64,000 nucleotides of DNA from Ligustrum vulgare (lineage: Eukaryota; Streptophyta; Magnoliopsida; Lamiales; Oleaceae), in NCBI GenBank assembly GCA_963555705.1, contig OY743169.1:45124124-45188123 (forward strand), read 5' to 3'. The notes under the pieces are model-generated. The model was not told the DNA's origin, ran no database searches, and saw only the letters and a program-made list of their open reading frames with translations. Below, piece after piece: positions 1 through 12,071 of the stretch. Each line of letters opens with the position of its first letter. The stretch's first letter is position 1. The position numbers and the translations under genes were made by a program.

Positions 1-156
1 TTTTGCATTGGAGTGATTCTCCTTTCATTGCATGCATCTGTTGGGATTCTATTGTTTTTTGTATTTGGCATCACATTTGGAGGCTAGGTACATGCCCTCC
101 TTCATTAGGTGTATCATTTTCTTTTTGTTAATAAAAGGGTAGGGGAAGCCAAACCA

Positions 157-243
157 CCCCCCCCCCCCACAAGAGAGAAAGGAGGAGGATTAAAATCCAC
201 TCCATTACTCTTGAGGGCCTTTTTTTTTAAAAAAAAAAAAAAA
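157..243. repeat. Homopolymer tracts (C12 and T/A runs)
   Basis: A run of 12 C lies at 157-168, and T and A runs lie near 219-243. The short frame across this stretch is low-complexity translation, not a gene. Nothing else is recognisable in the first 250 bases. Confidence 0.8.
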
Positions 244-256
244 TTAATAGTAAAAG

Positions 257-400
257 GCGTCGGTTTTTACTTAACAACCGTCGGTTTAAGTTATGATAAG
301 GCGTCGGTTTAAAACCGACGCTTTAAGTATACACTTTTAGCATCGCTACTATAGGCGTCTCCTGTACAACCGACGCCTTTTCTGCTTTACAACCGACGCC
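257..400. repeat. GCGTCGGTT / AACCGACGC repeat cluster
   Basis: The word GCGTCGGTTT and its complement recur at about 257-267, 276-287, 301-321, 368-377 and 391-400. The copy at 301-321 is a near-perfect inverted repeat of GCGTCGGTTT. Repeats of this kind are familiar as subterminal repeats of plant CACTA (En/Spm-like) transposons, but I see no CACTA terminus here. A CACTA end fragment is therefore an inference only. Confidence 0.45.
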
Positions 401-536
401 TTTGACTGTTATTGTACTAGTGATAAAGTTTGACAAAAAATTACATATCCATGCACCATATATTTCATTACACATTAATAAAATAATAATCAAATGTATA
501 TCACTTACGTACAAAGTTGATGCCATAAAATAGTTA

Positions 537-1013
537 GTCCGTTTGATTGCGATGGTGGAATTTGGCTGGAAAGAAAAACGAATTTCATGGAATTGAATTT
601 CTGAGAATTAGAAATTAATATGCTTGATTGATTTAATTCTCTAGGTTGAAAAAATAGAGAAATTTTTAAGTTTTTTTGTTTGATTGATATTATTTTCATG
701 GAAAGTAAAATTTTGCTATTTCAATCAATTTTTATTATTATTTTTTCATACATTTGTACTTGATAACAATAATGTAAATTTCTAGAAAAAAAATAAGTTA
801 ACTAACAATAAAAAAAATGACCAAACGAGGCGCAAGAAAAATCAATTCTCACCAAAGTGCCAAGAAAACCATTTCCTTAAATTCAAGGAAAATAACAAAT
901 TTCGAGAAAAGTTAGAAAGTGAATTCCATGAAAAATTTAGGTAATCAAAATAGTGCAAAAGTTGAGAAATGAAAAACATTTTCCATGGAAAATTTTTCAT
1001 ATCAAACGGGGCC
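537..1013. mobile_element. Possible MITE (Tourist-like ends)
   Basis: The left side reads GTCCGTTTGAT and the right side ATCAAACGGGGCC, inverted with a small length difference. Each is bordered by TTA (534-536 and 1014-1016), the 3-bp duplication typical of PIF/Harbinger MITEs. The interior is AT-rich with repeats of TTTCATGGAA. The terminal repeats are short and imperfect, so the boundary call is weak. Confidence 0.3.
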
Positions 1014-1229
1014 TTACTTTCCCATAATAGAAACGGCAATCTTTATCTTGATAATATATAAAAGTAAGGTAGTTCCTCAAAACAATTTCCCGCCCATTTT
1101 TCCATTTTTATAAATAGTAAGATCTCATAGAATTAAATAGTATGAATGCAAAGTGAATTAGTGTGAATGCAAAATTGATGTACGTCAAATGTGAATGAAA
1201 AATCTGGATAAATGTGAACGCATTTATTG

Positions 1230-1231
<2 letters not shown>

Positions 1232-1272
<41 letters not shown>
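1232..1272. repeat. (TA)n microsatellite
   Basis: About twenty uninterrupted TA units, inside the proposed Helitron. Confidence 0.95.
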
Positions 1273-1275
<3 letters not shown>

Positions 1276-3335
1276 AATACTAAATAATGGTTGATATTTT
1301 TTTAATCAATTTTAATTTTATTATTAACACTAATACTGAATGAGTTCAATTAATATTTTTAGTTATTAGTATTAAAATTATCATTTAATTATTTTATTTA
1401 TTTATTTGTTGTTCTTAATATTATAAATTCTTTGTATAGCCATCAATATAAAAATTGTGTTTTAATTATTAATTGTCAAATCATTTGTTATCTTTAATAT
1501 TAAAAATCATATTTTCTGAAATATATATGTAGTTGAAAAATGCGCTGCTTATAAATAATTTATAGAAAAAGTTATTGAACGAAGACTAATATTGAATAAT
1601 TAATGCTTTGGTTTCTTTTTAGTTAATAATACCAATAGAATGATTAATATTTTTAATCATTCTTAATTTTAATAAATTTTTAAATATTATAGGGTATAAG
1701 ATTATTTGTATAATTTCATGATCTCCAACTTTAATCAATAGTCGTATCATTATAATTGCAAGATTTTCAAATTATTATTTTGATTATTTGACTTTAATTT
1801 TTTGAGAATTGTTTTTGTGAAATAGTGATTTTTTTGAATGTATAGTTAAAAAGTAATATGAAAAATTGTAAAATATAATTTTTTAAAGAATGTGTGATTG
1901 AAAAATGAATGTTCAGAAAAATTGATTCTTGAAAAATCAATTCCATATGAGTAAGTGATAAAATATTATGTCTTGTGGGTTAAACAATTGTGCCGCTTTT
2001 ATGAATCAGGATGCATATATGATTTATTAGTAAATAAAATTAAATATATTTACGATATACATTCGTTAAAATTTAATCAAAACTAACATTTTCTATTGCT
2101 TAATTTGCTACATTTATTTAAATATATGACCACATCTGTTTAATTTGTAATATTAAATTAAGTAAATATGAAATGAAATATTTATTTAATAAATTTAAAT
2201 ATCAAATATTGTAATAAGATAGTTAGTACCAATTCTAATAGTACTCTTCGGATAGTGATAAATCATTTGTGATAATCTAAAAATAATATTTTGAAAAGAT
2301 TAATTACATTAATAATCATTAAAATTGAAAAGTTATGCAAATGAGTTATGCAAATGGTCATTGAAATATTTTTTTTTTAAAATAGTAAGTTATTTAAGTT
2401 CCTAAGTATTACAATTGTGGCAACTTAGTAAAAAAAAATAAAAATGCCCCTATAATTTATATATAAATTAACAAAAAATAATACTTTTTAACAACTCATT
2501 GTACTAAAATTTACTGTTACAAACTATATTACTTGAAATAATGAGTCTCAAACAGGTGCTTAAGTATACATTCTCCACAAAATTATTATTATTAAACTTA
2601 TTTTATAGATAACGAGGACTCAAACAAGGATTAAATACGCTCACGAAAGAAAAACGTAATATATAAAGAGAGAGTACTTCCCAAAAACAGGTATTGACCC
2701 ATTTTCCTGTCTAAAACACATTTTATAAAATGGTAATTAGTAGTATTAATTTACTATTTATTATTCATTTTGGACAAAATTCATATTTAAATTAATCCAA
2801 ATGAATGCAGATTTTTAAATAGCTGCAATTTTCAGGTCCCGATGTTTCTTGATCCGTCTTCCTTTCTAGAAAATTAATTACATTTTTTTTTTAAATTCGT
2901 AAAAATAAAAAAATAAAACTTTGTCAATATCATATAAATATTTTTATTTAAAAATAGAAAATTTAAAAATAGAAAATGAAAGATAATGAAATAAGAACTT
3001 TCATCAATCTATTTTTCTTTTTCTTTTCATTTTTCTTTCAATAAAATTCTAAGCGTACATCACAGATATATATATATCTATTTTTTTTACTTATTACAAA
3101 TTTTATTTATATGTAATTTCTCTTTTTCATTTGAAATTTTAAATCAATTTAAATTACAATATTTAAAGAAATTCCTGGAACGATAAACATACGAACTGTA
3201 AAAAAAAATTAAAAAATAATTATGGTATATGTAATGTACTTTTGTAATTAATTGTCTTCATTCATTTCTCATTTTTAATTAAATATTCATTTCATATGTT
3301 AAAATATAAATTTGATATATGTAGGTAACAAATGG

Positions 3336-3362
3336 CCGTGCATCGCACGGGTGTAACACTAG
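3336..3362 (+). other. Helitron 3' hairpin and CTAG terminus
   Basis: The stem CCGTGC (3336-3341) pairs with GCACGG (3345-3350). CTAG ends at 3362 and T follows. This is the rolling-circle termination signal of plant Helitrons. Confidence 0.75.
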
Positions 3363-3951
3363 TGTATACCAATGTCAAAGTAGAGAATAAAATAAGGGCA
3401 TGTTTGGTCCTGAAACTTTTGGATGCATTTTCCTCTACGCTCATTTTCAACCACACATTTTTATTGAATCCATTACTTTTAAATTTTTTTACCCCACATT
3501 CTCCTAAAATTTTAATTTTCCTCCGAAATATTCTACACCAAACCCCACTATTAATTGTATTCTGCATGCATATCTGAACTTTTAAACTTGTATAATATTG
3601 ATAAATTGAGCAGATTTTTTCTTTATTTAGTGTTGTATTATTATTTTTGTTTATAGATGAAAACTCCGACGTTAAAGTAAAAAGAGCATAAAGGATCTCA
3701 GAACATTTTTTTTTTTAAAGTATAGGATGTCTGAACTTTATTGAACCTTAGAGGTTTTTTATTATACCATGTTTGAGCCTCATTATTTGGGAAATAATGT
3801 GGTTTTGAATATTATTTTTTGGAGAATTTGTGATTAAAATTTGTTTGAAAAGTCAATATTGTGGGCTTGACTAAAATGAATGATTGAAATTAAGTATTTT
3901 AAAAAACTTGGTTTTCAAATAATGGGGGCTCAAATAGGGGCTATATGAATT
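3363..3951. other. AT-rich stretch with decayed MITE-like sequence
   Basis: No gene is visible. About 3780-3945 contains sequence resembling the interior of the foldback element at 12874-14322 (AAATAATG repeats, then CTCAAATAGGGGC). This suggests a decayed relative of a common MITE. The two overlapping short frames at 3292-3577 look non-coding. Confidence 0.35.
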
Positions 3952-4525
3952 TATTGGATTAAATTGGGTTGCCCATGTGGGATAACTCGAACCGACCTCA
4001 TCCATTAATCTTGATTTTGGAGGGAACCTTTTGAATTTGATATGGGAACTTGTGGGAAGTTATCCAAGGCATGAATAACTTCCATCAACCTCCATATTAC
4101 CCATTATTTCATCTATTATCATTGAACACAAGAAAATAAGAGAGATATTCTTATGTGTTCATGTGTTTGAAAAGAAATAAAGAAAGCTTGAATATGCTTT
4201 AATGGCACATCACGAAATACTTCACATTAATTCATGAAATTTATACTGTATGTTCATATTAGTATGTAGAACATATTTACAATATTTCATGAGATTTGAA
4301 TAAGTATGTTGAGAGAAAAACGTAACCCTAGTTTGAAAACTAGAAACTTTGAAGGCCAGTAACTCTCTGTAAACTCAACTTTACGATGCAAACTTGATAT
4401 GGTTGGAAAGATCTTTCAAAATCATTTCCAATGATATAAAGATCATAAAATTCGGATGTCAGATGAATAAGTTATGGCCTCCTAAAGTTTAGGCAAAAAT
4501 CTAAAAATCTTCTGGGTCTCAGCAA
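3952..4525 (+). mobile_element. 5' LTR remnant of a Ty1/copia element
   Basis: Its first ~220 bp match 6144-6369 closely, so the two are LTR copies flanking copia coding remains. It starts TATTGGATTAAA, a mutated form of the TGTTGG start common after a GTGGGAGA polypurine tract in copia elements. The right limit is taken where the coding remnant begins. No primer-binding site is seen; the LTR joins directly to RNase H sequence, so gag, protease, integrase and RT were lost. Confidence 0.6.
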
Positions 4526-5054
4526 TGATGAGATACCTGAAAGGTACTGCTAATTATTCCCTATGCTATCAAGGGAATGATTTGTGCTTAAAGGGATATA
4601 CAGATGCCGAATGGGATGGAGATCTAGATGAGCGCATATTAACTTCGGAATATGTATTCTTGCTTAACAATGGCGCTATCTCATGGAGTAGCAAGAAACA
4701 GACATGCATTTTCTTGTCGACAATGGAACCTAATTCGTTGCATGTACTGCTGCAGTACAAGAAGCTGTTTGGTTAAGAAGATTCTTCCAGGAGTATCTAT
4801 AAATGATGTAAATCCTACATTAATCTATTGTGATAGCCAAGCAACTATTTCTTTTACAAAGGATCCTAAGTATCATAGCAGAACCAAACACATTGATACA
4901 AATTACAAATTTGTAAGAGACATCATAGGGAAGAAAGAAGTGAATTTACAATATATATTTACACACTATATGGTTGCTGATCCTCCTTACGAAACTTATA
5001 CCTAGAGATGTCTATGTAACTCATGCTAAATCTCTAGGATTGCGTAGAATTTGA
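4525..5054 (+). pseudogene. Ty1/copia RNase H fragment (broken)
   Basis: This is the C-terminal part of a copia polyprotein, the RNase H that degrades the RNA strand during reverse transcription. Recognisable pieces in order are MRYLKGTANYSL, GYTDAEWDGD (family form YTDADWAGD), GAISWSSKKQ, LSTME, and later LIYCDSQATISF, HSRTKHID and VADP. The reading frame changes at about 4745-4780 and again near 4985. With the second shift the usual tail (RDVYVTHAKSLGLRR) is reached at a stop at 5052. Everything upstream of RNase H is missing. It is a dead fragment. Confidence 0.85.
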
Positions 5055-6133
5055 ATTTCTCAGACTTATAAATTCACATGTCCATTAATAATACATTTTT
5101 GAATTCAGGTGTTATATGTAATCTAGTTAAATGATTACTATATGATTGATTTATATGCACACATAAAGTATGTCGAATGGGTTGAGATTGGTTCACTCAT
5201 TCGGGCAATCGCCTCAGACAAGTTAGTTTTGTGCTGAGTTGAGACATGGCGATAATTTTGTAAATGATCCGGTCGTCTTGATAATAGTATCAAGATAAGA
5301 TTGATACAAGCAATCGAAATGGATCCCACTATCCATTGAACCTATTTTTATGGAAAGATCAAGTTCTCGAATGGTGTTGATGAGAGGAATTAAAAAAAAA
5401 AAAAGGAGAACTCAAATTAGGTATCGAGGAATATTTGAATTATGATCTATATGGTGTTATTAACTTGATAAGACATACACCTTAAGAGAAGGAAGAACAC
5501 CGTAACACATGTTTCATACCGTGTGTGCTTTGACGACCTATGGGAAATGTAAGCATAGATCCCTACTTCTTCATTGTGTGAGTCCATGAGGTATATATGA
5601 CCTCATGTAGTACCCTTATGAATTTTTGACCATCTCTCGAGATTTTACGCCAGTGCAGCTGCTTTAGCTTTTTACTAATGACCATGGTTGATTTAGTTTG
5701 ATGGAACATGTCTAGGAAATCGGATGGCTTAAGATTAAGGGATCCCAGTAGAAAAGGAAGACTTTTTTTTATCTAACACTAAGATTTGTATTTACCGTCC
5801 GATCAATTGTGTCAATCATTTGGGTTTGATGTCACAATTGTGAATAGAACGTATGTTGTACAAGATTCAAGTATTTTCATTTATTATTCGAGGGATCTAA
5901 AATACTTGAGTTGTGTTAGTACATATGTCGGGGTATAGCGAGACATGTATTCATCATGAGGAGCTTCTATATATCCCTAATGGGTGTATAGTAATGTTTA
6001 CTCCGTTGCTCACTGGTCGCACAATCCATTTGCCAGTATGAATTTTTGAGATTTTCAGAATGAACCAGTTGGGGTTTGATTCTGATCAAGCACAACATTT
6101 GCAAATGGAGTTCGGGTCAAGCCCATCATGTCC
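5055..6133 (+). other. Copia 3' non-coding region
   Basis: This lies between the end of the RNase H fragment and the polypurine tract. No reading frame of interest is seen. It belongs to the same element by position. Confidence 0.5.
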
Positions 6134-6143
6134 GAGTGGGAGA
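6134..6143 (+). other. Copia polypurine tract
   Basis: GAGTGGGAGA immediately precedes the 3' LTR copy. It is the usual copia primer for plus-strand DNA synthesis and fixes the strand of the element as plus. Confidence 0.7.
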
Positions 6144-6369
6144 TATTGGATTAAACCGGGTCGTCCATGTGGGATGACCCGAACCGACTCGATCCATTAA
6201 TGTTGATTTTGGAGGGAACCTTTTGAATTTGATATGGGAAGTTGTGGGAAGTTATCCACGGCATGAATAACTTCCATCAACCTCCATATTACCCCTTACT
6301 TCATCTATTATCATTGAAAAAAAGAAAATAAGAGAGAAATTCGTATGTGTGCATGTGTTTGAAAAGAAA
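6144..6369 (+). mobile_element. 3' LTR of the copia element, truncated
   Basis: It matches the start of the 5' LTR at 3952 for about 220 bp, including GGAGGGAACCTTTTGAATTT, and then diverges at about 6369. The rest of the LTR is missing, so the element is truncated at its right end. Confidence 0.7.
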
Positions 6370-7166
6370 GTGTAGTTGTTTGAATCTATGAAGATTTAAC
6401 TCCAAAAATTGGCACTTGGGTTGTGGAAAAGAAGTTCTATCCATTTGTGACTGAATTTCATGACCAAACAGCATACATTTCTGCAGTAAGAACAAACATC
6501 AAGAGATAAGTAATCTAACCTCAGTTTATATAATTTAAGATGGTGAAATTGATTTATATGCATGCTAGTAAATCCTACAGAATTCAAAAGTTTTTGTGGC
6601 CAAAATTTTCTTCTAGAGAAATTTGGTGTCTGACTTAAGCATTATCAACAATTTGAAGGATCAAGTTTCAAGAAAATAGAAGTTGAAGGATCAAAGTGTT
6701 AGTGTCTAGAAGATGTATGACCAATACAAAAGGCAATTAGAAGTGGTAGGAAATGTTTGAGATTAAGATGAAGGACTGAAAGTCGTAGTGAAGCATTTTG
6801 TGGCTGCAAATGAAGGAAAAGAGAAAGAAATTGCTATTTATTGCAAGTTTATCCTAGTGCAATTGTGAGGACCCATAAGCAATAAAGTGGATATGTGAGT
6901 TCAAGTATTGCTCACACAAAGATTGTAATAGATTATTTTAAAGAATCTAACATTAACCAAAACACGTAATTTAATGATGACTACTTGAACTAAAGTATAA
7001 AACTAATAAAATTTAAATTTCTTTAAATGAAATTTAAGAACAATTGAAAGTGTTATTGAATGAAAGTCTTGATCAAGTGCGAGAAGTGGTACTAAGACCT
7101 ACAATCCTCTTTTATTGTTTTTATTAATTCCGTGTTATTGTTCAACAATTCCTCGATAATGAAGAC
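6370..7166. other. Decayed sequence with an LTR-edge remnant
   Basis: No gene is found. About 6865-6950 (GACCCATAAGCAATAAAGTGG and following) resembles the left edge of the minus-oriented gypsy LTRs at 14442 and 43033. It is probably a truncated, strongly mutated LTR copy in inverted orientation to the LTR that follows. Confidence 0.35.
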
Positions 7167-8652
7167 TGATAAATGTATTTTATACAATTATTTATCTATC
7201 AAAAATAGGACAATACTTGTCTTTCATGAATAAATTCTACTTAGTTTTTGTTATTTGTCATTATTTCAGTTTATATTCCAAAATCAGGAGAATTAAGCAA
7301 TTGATGCGAATTAAAAACAAAATGATGATAAATGAAGCTAAAATGTGGAAACTAGAGGTTGAAGAGGACAATAGACCATTAACGTGGTGCAAAAGTAGGA
7401 GAAATCATAAATCCAAGAACTTAATGAAGATTATTAAGAGTTGAAAAAGAAATTGAAGAAAATTAAGTTCAAAGACTAAAGTGTACAAAACAAATGAAGG
7501 ACCAAATTGCAAATATTCAATGGTTGATTTGGACCACGATACGATACTTGAAGATTTCTAGGAGTCAATTGGATGCAACTAGAAGTAAAAAAGGAATGAA
7601 ATATGATAAGAATATTACCATTACCATAAATTGATTCCAATCACACAATATTTGCAGGCATATTTTTAGCGGACGTTGAGACCTAACTTTTTGGTAGTAA
7701 ACTTTCGAATTAGTAAAATTTTATATCAGGAAGAACTGTATCCCTTCAAGCTTTCTTTCTAGCGCACTTTGAGTCACCTCAGTTGGGTAAGAGAAGGGAA
7801 AGTTATGGTCAAAATACTAAATGCTGTGCAGATACAAAAAGAGGCACCCTCGAATGTAAGTTTCCTTGTTCGGTTGGAACTCTTTTGGAAACCAATTTGG
7901 ACGTGAATTTTAACCATTATTTGGGGAGAACCAACTAGGAGGCAAAAAAGATCAGATCTAAAACTCTCTCTTTTCCACAAAAAAATCCACAAGAAATTTT
8001 TGGGATTGATGATGTAGATTTAGTATTACTAGTTTTAATTTCAATTCTTAACTTGGGATATTTATGGTTTTCATGTATTGATTTTACTATGTTTTTAATG
8101 CTTGAATTAATTGATCACTAGTTCATAATTTAATGATTATTTTCATAATTCAAGAGGTGAGTTAAACAGCTAGATCATGTTGTGAAACCCGACAATTTCA
8201 ATAAAAAGATAGATACATGAATTTGTGGTTGCATGTGATCAAATATGAATTAAATATATTAGTGAATTCAATCAAATAAAATTTTAGTAAACAATTTGAG
8301 ATGCGAAATTAAGCTAGAGAATTATTTCGAAATCATTAATTCCGATAGTCCTTTATTGTTAAAACTCATTGCTCAAATTTCTTGCTTTTATACTTTAATT
8401 CAATTGCAGTTAGTTTAATTATTTATTTCTTATTCTATTTGAATTGTTTATTTCGTTAATTTCCCTATTTATTGTTGTGTTTGGATTTCTTTTGTAATTT
8501 TATCTTCTTAGTTAGTTTTTGCCTTAGTTTAGAAATTTTAGAATCAAATTAAATCGATAAGAAATATATAGTCTCTATGGGATCGATAACTCGGACTCTA
8601 AAGTCCACTTTACTACTTATTAACGATATCGTAAAATTGCAATATTCAAACA
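7167..8652 (+). mobile_element. 5' LTR of a Ty3/gypsy element (plus strand)
   Basis: It begins TGATAAATGTATTTTATAC. Its body matches the reverse complement of the solo LTR at 14442-16172, for example the stretches around 7500-7600 and 7700-7760 (AGTCAATTGGATGCAA, GAAGAACTGTATCCCTT). It ends just before a decayed Asp-tRNA-type primer site. The family is therefore present in both orientations in this window. Confidence 0.65.
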
Positions 8653-8661
8653 CAAAATTTT

Positions 8662-8681
8662 CTTGACGTCATTGTCGGGGA
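8662..8681 (+). other. Decayed primer-binding site (Asp-tRNA type)
   Basis: TTGACGTCATTGTCGGGGA aligns to the intact site TGGCGCCGTTGCCGGGGA seen at 55462, with several transitions. It marks the LTR/internal boundary. Confidence 0.6.
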
Positions 8682-8974
8682 CTATTTTAATTTGTTGTTT
8701 ATTTATTTTGATTTTTAGTATGCTTAGCTTTTAGATTTAGTCTACCTTTAGTTATTTAATTTTTTCTTTTTCATTTGATCTTCTTGCTTTTCTGTGTGAT
8801 ATTGTTGATAGTGATAGAAGAAAAGTTAAGAAATCAAGGTAATACAGGAGGACATGAGCTAAATGATAGAATATAATACTTTTGCCGATGTGGATAATGA
8901 GTACTTGTGCTTTGACCTATTAATGACCCATTCGATTATTATTAAGGATCTTCTGGCAATTCAAACAAATCCAA

Positions 8975-11265
8975 TGTTCGCTACAAACACACCGCAAGTG
9001 CACGAGTCGCATACAAGTGATAGTGGACTAATTGAGTCCGGTTTATCGATCCCACAAGGATTGTCTATTTCAACTACACTTTACTATAATTAATTTTAAC
9101 AAGAAACACACACAATAAAAGTTTGTTTTGGGAAAGTTTTCGTACTAAAATTAAAGTTGCAATTATAAATAAATAACTAGAAAAATAGTGATGAAAAGAT
9201 GATAAAGGAGTGTTGGGATTCTTGATTCCACTTGACCATTACCTAATTGAATTATCAACAAGCACATAGAAACGCAATTCATTAATCATGTTAGACCCGA
9301 TTTTCCAAGCTTAGCCAATTACCTCTCTCGAGTGAAATCAACCCTAATTAGTGGCATTAACCTACTATATCTCTATGTCGATTAAAAACACACCAATTGC
9401 ATTAAACCTTTGTGAAAATAGCTCAATGGGTCATCTAGGGTTTTAGGTATATCTCTATCCTAAACAAGAACCTAGAGCAAATATTGTATTGATCTAGAAT
9501 ACACAACAATTTCTCAATAATTGCACATCCCATGAAACCTAAGCATATATGTGGCCACAATAAATGCTAGTCAATAAATACAACAATAAATGCACAAGAT
9601 AATAAAAAGCTTAAATTCTTAATACAAGCATTAAAATCAATCAAGTTAGGTCAAGCTTCATCAATAATCCCAACACTTTAAATTTAGTTAAACATGCGTT
9701 CGAAAATTACAAATAACATGAAGCAATAAAATATAAAACCCGGAATGAGAATGTTGAAGTCAGAATTGCATCGCCGCCTGCATTGCGTCCAGCCGCAGCC
9801 CACAAACACCAGCCATCCAGTTCAGCAAACAAAGTAATCACCAGCAGTCTATAGCAGTAGCAACTTCACAGGCAGCAGTTGTCTTCAGCATAAAATCAGC
9901 ACCAGCTCCAAATCTGCACCAGCATCCTTAGTTTCGGCTGCTACCTTTCCCTCAGCAGCATCCTAGCACTCAGCATCAGCAATCCCCCGGCAGCAGCCTA
10001 ACAGCATTTCCAGCAGCAGCAGGTTCAGCATTTCCAGCAGGTTCAGATCAGCAACAGCATCAGCAATTCCAGATCAGCAACAGCATCAGCAGCAACAACC
10101 TATCTGGAATCAGCAACAGCAGCCTTCAGTCCCTGTTCCAAGTGCACCAGCATCAGCAGCAGTAAAGTCCAGCACAGGCAACTCCTTAGCAGTCCAGGCA
10201 GCAGCCTTCCTTCTCCAGCTTTTGCAGCAGCAGTATGTTGCCTTTATCTCAGTAGTAGCAGCCGCAGTGATCTCCAATTTTCAGTTCTTGAACAATACCC
10301 TCAAGGCAGTAGACCAGTTGCTCCAATTAACCAGCAACTCCCAGGTGCTTCCAAGAGCAGGATGTCACTCCCTCTCTTTTCAGCAATTCTCCAGCAGTGC
10401 AGCCAGTCGTCCCTCGTCACAGGTTGGATCAGCCACCAGCATGCAGTGGCTCCTTCCTTCTGGTTTCATGTACAGATAAGCAATTTCACACAGCAGCAAT
10501 CCCGGTAGTAGGAATATTTGCTGCTGTCACCAGCAATTTCTCCTAGTTTTCCTCCTGACTATAACTCAATTTCAGATAGATTTCCACTGCTGCTGTCACC
10601 AGCAGTGATGATCTCCCCTTTCTCCGCCTCTCTATCTCTCTTCCAGCCAGAAATCAGCAGCCTGTTACCTGCTTCTTCTCCCCCCTCGCTGCTTCTGTCA
10701 CCAGCAGTGATTCCTCTCCTTTTTCTCTGTTTTTCTAGCCAAAAAGATGTAGAGAGCTCCCCTTGTTTTCTCTCTCCGTCTCCCCCGTCTCTGTGTCTGG
10801 TTGTGCGTAAATATATCCTCCAGCAGCTGCAGCTTCACATGCTTTTGCCCATCCTTCTCTGTCTCTTGGTTTTCTTTTTCCCATACCACAGCTGCCCATG
10901 CTCAACTTTCTCCATCATCCGCCCATCATGACTTGTCTTATTTATTTCACATGCTTTTCCAGTTTTTCAGATTCCCAGCCATGCTCTCCTATCAAATTGC
11001 CCTTTTGGTCCCTCAAGTTTTGAGATCTTTCAATTTGGTCCCTTGATTAATTGCATGGCTTGTTCAAAACTTCCCAAAAATGACAAAATGGTCCCCGAAC
11101 TTCCAATTTCAGCATGATTTGCACTTCTTTAGTGGTTTGTTTGGCCTCAACTCGAATATTAACCTATTAATCACAAAATATGCATAAATTAGTAGATATT
11201 TGCTCAAGATATTCCAAAATATACTAATTTAAAGGTATAAAAAGTGTATAAAAATGCACTTAACA
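8975..11265 (-). mobile_element. Solo LTR (Ty3/gypsy), TSD TCCAA
   Basis: The element runs from TGTTCGC to CTTAACA and is flanked by the 5-bp direct repeat TCCAA at 8970-8974 and 11266-11270. Its left edge (ACCGCAAGTGCAC, then TCGATCCCAC) and right edge (GTGTATAAAAATGCACTTA) match the edges of the LTRs at 14442-16172 and 43033-46176. With internal sequence absent, it is a solo LTR from LTR-LTR recombination. It is longer than its relatives because of a CAG-rich expansion at about 9770-10760. Confidence 0.85.
9770..10760. repeat. CAGCAG/CCAGCA-rich tract inside the solo LTR
   Basis: About 1 kb is dominated by variants of CAGCAG, CCAGCA and CAGTAGCAG, with CT-rich stretches after 10540. It contains open frames on the plus strand, but their composition is repeat-driven. 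It occupies roughly the position where the related LTR at 14442 carries GTGCGGCCGCAC words. Confidence 0.8.
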
Positions 11266-11701
11266 TCCAACATGTGAATACTTTGGAGCAATCAACAATA
11301 CTACAGATTGTATACTGCTTGCCACGCTAGAGGAACAATTCAACTTCATAAAAGATGATACATTCCTATTTTATAAGGCCGAAAAATACAAGACACAATT
11401 TCTAGAGATTCATTTGACAATGTTAGAGAATAAGGACAAACAAGTGGATATTAATGAAGAAACAGTTAAGGAACTACCTACACCATCAAACAATGAAGAA
11501 GAGCATGTTGAGAGTGAGGAGTTGACTTTAATGGAGAGAGTAAAAGCCGACGAGTGTGGAGCTAGAAAGCAATCCTTACAATCTTTTGATTCACTTAAAA
11601 TTGATTTTGTTATAGGGCCGAAAGAAGAGATCAAAATATACATAGTTGAGTTCGAATCTAATGGTAACATTAACTCTGATTTTGAACAGGGCATCATCTA
11701 A

Positions 11702-12071
11702 ATTTGGAGCATAGGAAACTTCAGCAAATATAACAAATTATCAAAATCCTTATTTAGAGTGCTTTGAAGTCGAGTTTTAGACTATAAACAGAGCGCTTAT
11801 TGGAGGAAACCCAATTTCTGTCCCTTTTATTTATTTTGCTTTATTTACAAGTTTACATTTATTTTTAAGTGGTTCTTGCAAGTTTTAGTTTTTGTAGTTA
11901 GCATTCCTAGCACCATCCCTTCTTTGATTTGATCTTCAAGTGCATTATTAGTTCTGATTCATTCATCATCCATGAGCCAACGAGTTTACATCACATTGTG
12001 TTAAATTCATTGCTCTTACCACATCAAAAGAAAATCAAATGTATGATTTTACACACTTTTAGAGACGATGT
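11702..12071 (+). other. Post-coding region of the gypsy remnant
   Basis: It contains GAGCGCTTATTGGAGGAAAC at 11791-11810, close to the GCGCTGCTCGGGAGGCAACC motif just after pol in the Athila-type element near 60970. No 3' LTR is seen before the copia LTR starting at 12072. Confidence 0.45.

Larger units (their letters stand above)
1040..3362 (+). mobile_element. Probable non-autonomous Helitron
   Basis: The right end has the Helitron signature: a perfect 6-bp stem CCGTGC / GCACGG with a 3-base loop (3336-3350), eight bases, then CTAG (3359-3362), followed by T. The proposed left end starts TCTTTATCTTG after an A, giving insertion between A and T, and is followed by ATATATAAAAG as in many plant Helitrons. 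No Rep/helicase reading frame is present, so the element would be non-autonomous. The interior is very AT-rich. The right terminus is convincing; the left one is inferred and the element could be shorter. Confidence 0.55.
8863..11701 (+). pseudogene. Gypsy gag remnant split by a solo LTR
   Basis: There are two coding pieces, 8863-8974 and 11271-11701. Removing the inserted solo LTR and one TCCAA copy brings them together. The junction reads through a zinc-knuckle-like pattern (CEYFGAINNTTDC, with the second cysteine replaced) followed by an acidic tail rich in E, K and S. The frame ends at 11699-11701. No protease, RT or integrase follows, so the element lost pol. Assignment to an Athila/Tat-type gag rests on the primer-site type and the knuckle-like motif and is tentative. 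Confidence 0.5.

Noticed and set aside
7217..7444. 75-codon basic frame
   Set aside because: Lies within the gypsy LTR 7167-8652; the homologous LTRs do not conserve it.
10222..11046. Several 60-137 codon frames in the CAG/CT-rich tract
   Set aside because: Low-complexity LTR sequence on both strands; no domain and no codon pattern.
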